From positions 930,001 to 994,000 of the forward strand of contig JASDFA010000002.1 in the NCBI GenBank assembly GCA_035772735.1: 64,000 nucleotides of DNA, in the 5' to 3' direction. Made by a program: the position numbers and the translations under genes. This DNA comes from Datura wrightii. Lineage: Eukaryota > Streptophyta > Magnoliopsida > Solanales > Solanaceae. Shown piece by piece: positions 44,201 to 56,600 of this stretch (within the stretch, counting starts at the first letter, position 1; the number at the start of each line of letters is the position of its first letter). Below the pieces are notes generated by a model. It saw only the letters and a list, made by a program, of their open reading frames with translations. It was not told where the DNA came from and searched no databases.

Positions 44201-47200
44201 CCTCCGTTCGGCCCCAAATTTTGGCTGTGCGCAGCCCGCGGGGCCTGGTGATGTGCGCCCTATCATTTCGTTTGATCGGCATCACTATTTTTCGAATAAA
44301 TGACAATTCACGATTTTCTCGGTTGTCGGAGTATGTTAGCCCACGGATTTCTTGAGATTTGATCGACCGCCTCCGTTCGGCCCCAAATTTTGGCTATGCG
44401 CAGCCCGCGGGGCCTTGTGACGGGCGCCCTATCATTTCGTTTGATCGGCATCACTATTTTTTGAATAAATGACAATTTACGATTTTTGCAATTTTCGGTC
44501 TATGTTAGCCCACGGATTTTTCGAAATTTGATCGACCGCCTCCGTTCGGCCCCAAATTTTGGCTGTGTGCAGCCCGCGGGGCCTGGTGAGGGGCGACCTA
44601 TCATTTCGTTTGATCGGCATCACTATTTTTCGAATAAATGACAATTTATGATTTTCTCGGTTTTCGGTGAATGTTAGCCCACAGATTTCTGGATATTTGA
44701 TCGACCACCTCCGTTCGGCCCCAAATTTTTGCTGTGCGCAGCCCGCGGGGCCTGGTGACGGGCGACCTATCATTTCGTTTGATCGGCATCACTATTTTTT
44801 GAATAAATGACAATTTATTATTTTCTCGGTTTTCGGTGAATGTTAGCCCACGGATTTCTCGAGATTTGATCGACCGCCTCCGTTCGGCCCCAAATTTTTG
44901 CTGTGCGCAGCCCGCGGGGCCTGGTGACGGGCGCCCTATCATTTCGTTTGATCGGCATCACTATTTTTCGAATAAATGACAATTTACGATTTTCTCGGTT
45001 TTCGGTGAATGTTAGCCCACGGATTTCTGGAAATTTTGATCGACCGCCACCGTTCGGCCCCAAATTTTGGCTGTGCGCAGCCCGCGGATCCTGGTGACGG
45101 GCGCCCTATCATTTCATTTGATCAGCATCTCTATTTTTTGAATAAATGACAATTTACGATTTTCTCGGTTTTCGGTGAATGTTAGCCCACGGATTTCTGG
45201 AGATTTGATCGACCGCCTCCGTTGGGCCCTAAATTTTTGCTGTGCACAGCCCGCGGGTCCTGGTGACGGGCGCCCTATCATTTCGTTTGATCGACATCAC
45301 TATTTTTTGAATAAATGACAATTTACGATTTTCTCGATTTTCGGTGTATGTTAGCCCATGGATTTCTTGAGATTTGATCGACCGCCTCCGTTCGGCCCCA
45401 AATTTTTGCTGAGCGCAGCCCGCAGGGCCTGGTGACGGGTGCCCTATCATTTTGTTTGATCGGCATCACTATTTTTCGAATAAAAGACAATTTACGATTT
45501 TCTCGATTTTCGGTGAATGTTAGCCCACGGATTTCTGGAGATTTGATCGACCGCCTCCGTTCGGCCCCAAATTTTTGCTGTGAGCAGCCCGCGGGGCCTG
45601 GTGACGGGCGCCCTATCATTTCGTTTGATCGGCATCACTATTTTTCGAATAAATGATAATTTACGATTTTCTCGGTTTTCTCTGTGTGTTAGCCCACGGA
45701 TTTCTGGAGATTTGATCGACCGCCTCCGTTCGGCCCCAAATTTTGGCTGTGCGCAGCCCGCGGGGCCTGGTGACGGGCGCCCTATCATTTCGTTTGATCG
45801 ACATCACTATTTTTCGAATAAATGACAATTTATGATTTTCTCGATTTTCGGTGTATGTTAGACCACGGATTTCTGGAGATTTGATCGACCGTCTCCGTTG
45901 AGCCCCAAATTTTGGCTGTGCGCAGCCCGCGGGTCCTGGTGACGGGCGACCTATCATTTCGTTTGATCGGCATCACTATTTTTTGAATAAATGACAATTT
46001 ATGATTTTCTCGGTTTTCGGTGAATGTTAGCCCACGGATTTCTGGAGATTTGATCGACCGCCTCCGTTCGGCCCCAAATTTTTCCTGTGCGCAGCCCGCG
46101 GGGCCTGGTGACGGGCGCCCTATCATTTCGTTTGATCGGCATCACTATTTTTCGAATAAATGACAATTTATGATTTTCTCGGTTTTCGGTGAATGTTAGC
46201 CCACGGATTTCTGGAGTTTTGATCGACCGCCACCGTTCGGTCCCAAATTTTGGATTTGCGCAGCCTGCGGGGCCTGGTGACGGGCGTCCTATCATTTCGT
46301 TTGATCGGCATCACTATTTTTCGAATAAATGACAATTTACAATTTTCTCGGTTTTCTATGTATGTTAGCCCACGGATTTCTGGAGATTTGATCGACCGCA
46401 TCCGTTCGGCCCCAAATTTTGGCTGTGCGCAGCCCGCGGGGCCTGGGGAAGGGCGCCCTATCATTTTGTTTGATCGGCATCACTATTTTTCGAATAAATG
46501 ACAATTTACGATTTTATCGGTTTTCGGTGTATGTTAGCCCACGGATTTCTGGAGATTTGATCGACCGTCTCCGTTTAGCCCCAAATTTTGGCTGTGCGCA
46601 GCCTGTGGGGCTTGGTGACGGGCGACCTATCATATCGTTTGATCGGCATCACTATTTTTCGAATAAATGACAATTTACGATTTTCTCGGTTTTCGGTGAA
46701 TGTTAGCCCACGGATTTCTGGAGATTTGATCGACTGCCTCCGTTCGGACCCAAATTTTTGTTGTGCGCAGCCCTTGGGGCCTGGTGACGGGCGCCCTATC
46801 ATTTCGTTTGATCGGCATCACTATTTTTCGAATAAATGATAATTTACGATTTTTGCAATTTTCGGTGTATGTTAGCCCACGGATTTTTCGAGATTTAATC
46901 GACTGCCTCCGTTCGGCCCCAAATTTTTGCTGTGCGCAGCTCGCGGGGCCTGGTGACGGGCGCCCTATCATTTCGTTTGATCGGCATCACTATTTTTCGA
47001 ATAAATGACAATTTACGATTTTATCGATTTTCGGTGTATGTTAGCCCACGGATTTCTGGAGATTTGATCGACCGTCTCCGTTTGGCCCCAAATTTTGGCT
47101 GTGCGCAGCCCGCGGGTCCTGGTGACGGACGCCCTATCATTTCGTTTGATCGGCATCACTATTTTTCGAATAAATGACAATTTACTATTTTCTCGGTTTT

Positions 47201-47626
47201 TGGTGTATGTTAGCCTACGGATTTCTGGAGATTTCATCGACCGCCTCCGTTCGGCCCCAAATTTTGGCTGTGCGCAGCCCGCGGGGCCTGGTGATGTGCG
47301 CCCTATCATTTCGTTTGATCGGCATCACTATATTTCGAATAAATGACAATTTACGATTTTCTCAATTTTCGGTGTATGTTAGCCACGGATTTCTGGAGAT
47401 TTGATCGACCGTCTCCGTTTAGCCCCAAATTTTGGCTGTGCGCAGCCTGTGGGGCCTGGTGACGGGTGACCTATCATTTCGTTTGATCGGCATCACTATT
47501 TTTCGAATAAATGACAATTTACGATTTTCTCGGTTTTCGGTGTATGTTAGCCCACGAATTTCTGGAGATTTGATCGACCGCCTCCGTTCGGCCCCAAATT
47601 TTGGCTGTTCGCAGCCCGCGGGGCCT
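41292..47626 (+). repeat. 169-bp satellite array, orientation A (macro-repeat copy 3 and onward)
   Basis: About 37 units. Macro-repeat copy 3 runs to about 44.46 kb, where the pre-S units are followed directly by the unit that normally comes after S (GGTCTATGTTAGCC with TTTTTCGA), so the S block is missing. Beyond that the unit order is not a simple copy of the macro-repeat. Confidence 0.95.
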
Positions 47627-50600
47627 TTTCTCGGTTTTCGGTGTATGTTAGCCCACGGATTTCTAGAGATTTGATCAACCGCCTACGTTCGGCCCCAAAT
47701 TTTGGCTGTGCGCAGCCCGCGGGGACTGGTGACGGGCGACCTATCATTTCGTTTGATCGGCATCATTATTTTACGAATAAATGACAATTTACGATTTTTT
47801 CGGTTTTCGGTGTATGTTAGCCCACGGATTTCTGGAGATTTGATCGACCGTCTCCGTTCAGCACCAAATTTTTGTTGTGCGCAGCCCGCGGGTCCTAGTG
47901 ACGGGCGCCCTATCATTTCGTTTGATCGGCATCACTATTTTTTGAATAAATGACAATTTACGATTTTTTCAATTTTCGGTGTATGTTAGCCCACGGATTT
48001 TTCGAGACTTAATCGACTGCCTCCGTTCGGCCCCAAATATTTGCTGTGCGCAGCCCGCGGGGCCTTGTGACGGGCGCCCTATCATTTCGTTTGATCGGCA
48101 TCACTATTTTTCGCATAAATGACAATTTATGATTTTTGCGATTTTCGGTGTATGTTAGCCCACAGATTTCTGGAGATTCGATCGACCGTCTCCGTTTGGC
48201 CCCAAATTTTGGCTGTCCGCAGCCCGCGTGGCCTGGTGACGGGCGCCCTATCATTTCGTTTGATCGGCATCACTATTTTTCGCATAAATGACAATTTATG
48301 ATTTTCGCGATTTTCGGTGTATGTTAGCTCACAGATTTTTGGAGATTCGATCGACCGTCTCCGTTTGGCCCCAAATTTTGGCTGTGCGCAGCCCGCGGGG
48401 CCTGGTGACGGGCGCCCTATCATTTCGTTTGATCGGCATCACTATTTTAAGAATAAATGACAATTTATAATTTTCTCGGTTTTCGGTGTATGTTAGCCCA
48501 CGAATTTCTGGAGATTTACTCGACCGCCTCCGTTCGGCCCCAAATTTTGGTTGTGCGCAGCCCGCGGGGCCTGGTGACGGGCGACCTATCATTTCGTTTG
48601 ATCGGCATCACTATTTTTCGAATAAATGATAATTTACGATTTTTTTGATTTTCGGTGTATGTTAGCCCACGGATTTCTGGAGATTTGATCGACCGCCTCC
48701 GTTCGGCCCCAAATTTTTGCTGTGCGCAGCCCGCGGGTCCTGGTGACGGGCGCCCTATTATTTCGTTTGATCGGCATCACTATTTTTCGAATAAATGACA
48801 ATTTACGATTTTTGCAATTTTCGGTGTATGTTAGCCCACGGATTTTTCGAGATTTAATCGACCGCCTCCGTTCGGCCCCAAATTTTTGCTGTGCGCAGCC
48901 CGCGGGGCCTGCTGACGGGCTCCCTATCATTTCATTTGATCGGCATCACAATTTTTAGAATAAATGACAATTTACGATTTTCTCGGTTTTCGGTGTATGT
49001 TAGCCTACGGATTTCTGGAGATTCGATCGACCGTCTCCGTTCGGCCCCAAATTTTGGCTGTGCGCAGCCCGCGGGTCCTGCTGACGGGCGCTCTATCATT
49101 TCATTTGATCGGCATCACTATTTTTCGAATAAATGATAATTTATGATTTTTTCGGTTTTCGGTGTATGTTAGCCCACGGATTTCTGGAGATTTGATCGAC
49201 CGCCTCCGTTCGGCCCCAAATTTTTGCTGTGCGCAGCCCGCGGGGCCTGGTGATGGGCGCTCTATAATTTCGTTTGATCGGCATCACTATTTTTTGCATA
49301 AATGAGAATTTACGATTTTTGCGATTTTCGGTGTATGTTAGCCCACGGATTTCTGGAGATTTGATCGACCGCCTCCGTTCGGCCCCAAATTTTTGCTGTG
49401 CGCAGCCCGCGGGGCCTGGTGACGGGCGCCCTATCATTTCGTGTGATCAGCATCACTATTTTTTGAATAAATGACAATTTATGATTTTTGCAATTTTCGG
49501 TGTATGTTAGCCTACGGATTTTTTGAAATTTAATCGATCCCCTCCGTTCGGCCACAAATTTTTGCTGTGCGTAGCCCGCGGGTCCTGGTGACGGGCGCCC
49601 TATCATTTCGTTTGATCGACATCACTATTTTTCGCATAAATGACAATTTATGATTTTCGCGATTTTCGCGATTTTCGGTGTATGTTAGCCCACAGATTTC
49701 TGGAGATTCGATCGACCGTCTCCGTTTGGCCCCAAATTTTGGCTATGCGCAGCCCGCGGGGCCTGGTGAAGGGCGCCCTATCATTTCGTTTGATCGGCAT
49801 CACTATTTTTTGAGTAAATGACAATTTACAATTTTCTCGATTTTCGGTGTATGTTAGCGCACGAATTATTGGAGATTTGATCGACCGTCTCCGTTCGGCC
49901 CCAAATTTTAGCTGTGCGCAGCCCGCGGGGCCTGGTGATGGGCGACCTATCATTTTGTTTGATCGACATCACTATTTTAAGAATAAATGATAATTTACGA
50001 TATTTTCGGTTTTCGGTGTATGTTAGCCCACACATTTTTGGAGATTTGATCGACCGCCTCCGTTCGGCCCCAAATTTTTGTTGTGCGTAGCCCGCGGGGT
50101 CTGGTGACGGGCGCCCTATCATTTCGTTTGATCGGCATCACTATTTTTCGAATAAATGATAATTTACGATTTTTGCAATTTTCGGTGTATGTTAGCCCAC
50201 GAATTTTTCGAGATTTAATAGACCGCCTCAGTTCGGCCCCAAATTTTTGCTGTGCGCAGCCCGCGGGGCCTGGTGACGGGCGCCCTATCATTTCATTTGA
50301 TCGGCATCACTATTTTAAGAATAAATGACAATTTACGATTTTCTCGGTTTTCGGTGTATGTTAGCCCATGGATTTCTGGAGATTTGATCGACCGTCTCCG
50401 TTCGGCCCTAAATTTTGGCTGTGCGCAGCCCGCGGGGCATGGTGACGGGCGCCCTATCATTTCATTTGATCGGCATCACTATTTTAAGAATAAATGACAA
50501 TTTACGATTTTCTCGGTTTTCGGTGTATGTTAGCCCACGGATTTCTGTAGATTTAATCGACCGCCTCCGTTCGGTCCCAAATTTTAGCTGTGCGTAGCCC

Positions 50601-53600
50601 GCGGGGCCTGGTGATGGGCGCCCTATCATTTCGTTTGATCGGCATCACTATTTTTCGCATAAATGACAATTTATGATTTTCGCGATTTTCGGTGTATGTT
50701 AGCCCACAGATTTCTGGAGATTCGATCGACCGTCTCCGTTTGGCCCCAAATTTTGGCTGTGTGCAGCCCGCGGGGCCTGGTGATGGGCGCCCTATCATTT
50801 CGTTTGATCGGCATCACTATTTTAAGAATAAATGACAATTTACGATTTTCTCGGTTTTCGGTGTATGTTAGCCCACGGATTTCTGGAGATTTGATCGACG
50901 TCTCCGTTCGGCCCCAAATTTTGGCTGTGCGTTGCCCGCAGGGCCTAGTGACGGGCGACCTATCATTTCGTTTGATCGGCATCAATATTTTTCGAATAAA
51001 TTACAATTTACGATTTTTTCGATTTTCAGTGTATGTTAGCCCACGGATTTCAGGAGATTTGATCGACCGTCTCCGTTCGGCACCAAATTTTTGTTGTGCG
51101 CAGCCCGCGGGTCCTGGTGACGGGCGCCCTATCATTTCGTTTGATCGGCATCACTATTTTAAGAATAAATGACAATTTACGATTTTCTCGGTTTTCGGTG
51201 TATGTTAGCCCACGGATTTCTTGAGATTTGAATGACCGTCTCCGTTTGGCCCCAAATTTTGGCTGTGCGCCGCCCGTGGGTCCTGGTGACGGGCGACCTA
51301 TCATTTCATTTGATCGGCATCACTATTTTTCGAATAAATGATAATTTATGATTTTTTCGGTTTTCGGTGTATGTTAGCCCACGGATTTCTGGAGAATTGA
51401 TCGACCGCCTCCGTTCGGCCACAAATTTTTGCTCTGCGCAGCCCGCGGGGCCTGGTGACGGGCGCTCTATAATTTCGTTTGATCGGCATCACTATTTTTT
51501 GCATAAATGAGAATTTACGATTTTTGCGATTTTCGGTGTATGTTAGCCCACGGATTTCTGGAGATTTGATCGACCGCCTCCGTTCGGCCCCAAATTTTTG
51601 CTGTGCACAGCCCGCGGGGCCTGGTGACGGGCGCCCTATCATTTCGTGTGATCGGCATCACTATTTTTCGAATAAATAAAAATTTACGGTTTTTGCAATT
51701 TTCGGTGTATGTTAGCCCACGGATTTTTCGAGATTTAATCGACCACCTCCGTTCGGCCCCAAATTTTTGTTGTGCGCAGCCGGCGGGGCCTGGTGACAGG
51801 CCCCTTATCATTTCGTTTGATCGGCATCACTATTTTTCGCATAAATGACAATTTATGATTTTTGCGATTTTCGGTGTATGTTAGCGCACAGATTTCTGGA
51901 GATTCGATCGACCGTCTCCGTTTGGCCCCAAATTTTGGCTGTGCGCAGCCCGCGGGGCCTGGTGACGGGCGCCCTATCATTTCGTTTGATCGGCATCACC
52001 ATTTTTTGAATAAATGACAATTTATAATTTTCTCGGTTTTCGGTGTATGTTAGCCCACGAATTTCTGGAGATTTGATCGACCGTCTCCGTTCGGCCCCAC
52101 ATTTTGGCTGTGCGCAGCCCGCGGGGCCTGGTGACGGGCGCCTTATCATTTCGTTTGATCGGCATCACTATTTTTCGCATAAATGACAATTTATGATTTT
52201 CGCGATTTTCGGTGTATGTTAGCCCACAGATTCCTGGAGATTCGATCGACCGTCTCCGTTTGGCCCCAAATTTTGGCTGTGCGCAGCCCGCGGGGCCTGG
52301 TGACGGGTGCCCTATCATTTCATTTGATCGGCATCACTATTTTAAGAATAAATGACAATTTACGATTTTCTCGGTTTTCGGTGAATGTTAGCCCATGGAT
52401 TTCTGGAGATTTGATCGACCGTCTCCGTTCGGCCCTAAATTTTGGCTGTGCGCAGCCCGCGGGGCATGGTGACGGGCGCCCTATCATTTCATTTGATCGG
52501 CATCACTATTTTAAGAATAAATGACAATTTACGATTTTCTCGATTTTCGGTGTATGTTAGCCCACGCATTTCTGGAGATTTGATCGACCGCCTCCGTTCG
52601 ATCCCAAATTTTTGCTGTGCGTAGCCCGCGGGGCCTGGTGACGGGCACCCTATCATTTCGTTTGATCGGCATCACTATTTTTCGAATAAATGACAATTTA
52701 CGATTTTTGCAATTTTCGGTGTATGTTAGCCCACGGATTTTTCGAGATTTAATCGACCGCCTCCGTTCGGCCCCAAATATTTGCTGTGCGCAGCCCGCAG
52801 GGCCTGGTGATGGGTGCCCTATCATTTCGTTTGATCGGCATCACTATTTTTAGAATAAATGACAATTTACGATTTTCTCAGTTTTCGGTGTATGTTAGCC
52901 CATGGATTTCTGAAGATTCGATCGACCGTCTCCGTTCGGCCCCAAATTTTGGCTGTGCGCAGCCCGCGGGTCCTGGTGACGGGCGACCTATCATTTCGTT
53001 TGATCGGTATCACTATTTTTTGAATAAATGATAATTTATGATTTTTTCGGTTTTCGGTGTATGTTAGCCCATGGATTTCTGGAGATTTGATCGACTGCCT
53101 CCGTTCGGACCCAAATTTTTGTTGTGCGCAGCCCGCGGGGCCTGGACGGGCGCTCTATATTTTCGTTTGGTCGGTATCACTATTTTTTGCATAAATGAGA
53201 ATTTACGATTTTTGCGATTTTCGGTGTATGTTAGCCCACGGATTTTTGAAGATTTGATCGACCGGCTCCGTTCGGCCCCAAATTTTTGCTGTGCGCAGCC
53301 CGCGGGGCCTGGTTACGGGCGCCCTATCATTTCGTGTGATCGGCATCACTATTTTTCGAATAAATGACAATTTACGATTTTTGCAACTTTCGGTGTATGT
53401 TAGCCCACGGATTTTTCGAGATTTAATCGATCGCCTTCGTTCGGCCCCAAATTTTTGCTGTGCGCAGCCCGCGGGTCCTGGTGACGGGCGCCCTATCATT
53501 TCGTTTGATCGGCATCACTAATTTTCGCATAAATGACAATTTATGATTTTCGCAATTTTCGGTGTATGTTAGCCCATAGATTTCTGGAGATTCGATCGAC

Positions 53601-56600
53601 CGTCTCCGTTTGGCCCCAAATTTTGGCTGTGCGTAGCCCGCGGGGCCTGGTGACGGCCGCCCTATCATTTCGTTTGATCGGCATCACTATTTTTTGAATA
53701 AATGACAATTTACGATTTTCTCGGTTTTCGGTGTATGTTAGCCCACGAATTTCTGGAGATTTGATCGACCGCCTCAGTTCGGCCCAAAATTTTGGCTGTG
53801 CGCAGCCCGCGGGGCCTGGTGACGGGCGCCCTATCATTTCGTTTGATCGGCATCACTATTTTAAGAATAAATGAGAATTTACGATTTTTTCGGTTTTCGG
53901 TGTATGTTAGCCCACAGATTTCTGAAGATTTGATCGACCGCCTCTGTTCGGCCCCAAATTTTGGCTGTGCGCAGCATGCGGGGCCTGGTGACGGGCACCC
54001 TATCATTTCGTTTGATCGGCATCACTATTTTTAGAATAAATGACAATTTACGATTTTTGCGGTTTTCGGTGTATGTTAGCCCACGGATTTCTGGAGATTT
54101 GATCGATCGTCTCCGTTCGGCCCCAAATTTTGGCTGTGCACAGCCCGCGGGTCCTGGTGAAGGGCGCCCTATCATTTCGTTTTATCGGCATCACTATTTT
54201 TTGAATAAATGACAATTTACGATTTTTGGGATTTTCGGTGTATGTTAGCCCACGGATTTTTCGAGATTTAATCGACCGCCTCTGTTTGGCCCCAAATTTT
54301 TGCTGTGCGCAGCCCGCGGGGCTTGGTGATGGGCGCCCGATCATTTCATTTGATCGGCATCACTATTTTAAGAATAAATGACAATTTACGATTTTCTCGG
54401 TTTTCGGTGTATGTTAGCCCACGGATTTCTAGAGATTTGATCGACCGTCTCCGTTCGGCCCCAAATTTTAGCTGTACGCAGCCCGCGGGTCCTGGTGACG
54501 GGCGACCTATCATTTTGTTTGATCGGCATCACTATTTTTCGAATAAATGATAATTTATGATTTTTTCGGTTTTCGGTGTATGTTAGCCCACGGATTTCTG
54601 GAGATTTGATCGACCGCCTCCGTTCGGCCCCAAATTTTTGCTGTGCGCAGCCCGCGGGGCCTGGTGACGGGCGCTCTATAATTTCGTTTGATCGGCATCA
54701 CTATTTTTTGCATAAATGAGAATTTATGATTTTTGCGATTTTCGGTGTATGTTAGCCCACGGATTTCTGGAGATTTGATCGACCGCCTCCGTTCGGCCCC
54801 AAATTTTTGCTGTGCACAGCCTGCGGGGCTTGGTGACGGGCGCCCTATCATTTCATGTGATCGGCATCACTATTTTTCGAATAAATAACAATTTACGATT
54901 TTTGCAATTTTCGGTGTATGTTAGCCCGCGGATTTTTCGAGATTTAATCAACCGCCTCCGTTCGGCCCCAAATATTTGCTGTGCGCAGCCTGCGGGGCCT
55001 GGTAACGGGTGCCCTATCATTTTGTTTGATCGGCATTACTATTTTTCGCATAAATGACAATTTATGATTTTCGCGATTTTCGGTGTATGTTAGTCCACAA
55101 ATTTCTGGAGATTCGATCGACCGTCTACGTTTGGCCCCAAATTTTGGATGTGCGCAGCCCGCGGGGCATGCTGACGGGCGCCCTATCATTTCATTTGATC
55201 GGCATCACTATTTTTTGAATAAATGACAATTTACGATTTTCTCGGCTTTCGGTGTATGTTAGCCCACGAATTTCTGGAGATTTGATCGACCGTCTCCGTT
55301 CGGCCACAAATTTTGGCTGTGCACAGCCCGCGGGGCCTGGTGACGGGCGACCTATCATTTCGTTTGATCAGCATCACTATTTTAAGAATAAATGATAATT
55401 TACGATTTTTTCGGTTTTCGGTGTATGTTAGCCCACGGATTTCTGGAGATTTGATGGACCGCCTCCGTTCGGCCCCAAATTTTTGTTGTGCACAGCCCGC
55501 GGGGCCAGGTGACGGGCGCCCTATCATTTCGTTTGATCGGCATCACTATTTTCGAATAAATAACAATTTACGATTTTTGCAATTTTCGGTGTATGTTAGC
55601 CCACGAATTTTTCGAGATTTAATCGACAGCCTCCGTTCGGCCTAATTTTTTGCTGTGTGCAGCCCGCGGGGCCTGGTGACGGGTGCCCTATCATTTCGTT
55701 TGATCGGCATCACTATTTTTAGAATAAATGACAATTTACGATTTTCTCGGTTTTCGGTGTATGTTAGCCCATGGATTTCTGGAGCTTCGATCGACCGTCT
55801 CCGTTCGGCCCCAAATTTTGGCTGTGCGCAGCCCGCGGGTCCTGGTGACGGGCGCTCTATCATTTCGTTTGATTGGCATTACTATTTTTCGAATAAATGA
55901 CAATTTACGATTTTCTCGGTTTTCGGTGTATGTTAGCACACGAATTTTTGGAGATTTGATCGACCGCCTCCGTTCGGCCCCAAATTTTGGCTGTGCGCAG
56001 CCCGCGGCGCCTGGTGACGGGCGCCCTATCATTTCGTTTGATCGGCATCACTATTTTAAGAATAAATGACAATTTACAATTTTTTCAGTTTTCGGTGTAT
56101 GTTAGCCCACGGATTTCTGGAGATTTGATCGACCGTCTCCGTTCGGCCCCAAATATTGGTTGTGCGCAGCCCGCGGGTCCTGGTGACGGGCGCCCTATCA
56201 TTTCGTTTGATCGGCATCACTATTTTTTGAATAAATGATAATTTACGATTTTTTCGATTTTCGGTGTATGTTAGCCCACTGATTTCTGCAGATTTGATCG
56301 ACGCCTCCGTTCGGCCCCAAATTTTTGTTGTGCACAGCCCGCGGGGCCTAGTGACAGGCGCCCTATCATTTCGTTTGATCGGCATCGCTATTTTTCGAAT
56401 AAATGATAATTTATGATTTTTGCAATTTTCGGTGTATGTTAGCCCACGGATTTTTTGAGATTTAATCAACCGCCTCCGTTCGGCCCCAAATTTTTGCTGT
56501 GCGCAGCCCGCGGGGCCTGGTGACGGGCGCCCTATCATTTCGTTTGATCGGCATCACTATTTTTAGAATAAATGACAATTTACGATTTTCTCGGTTTTCG

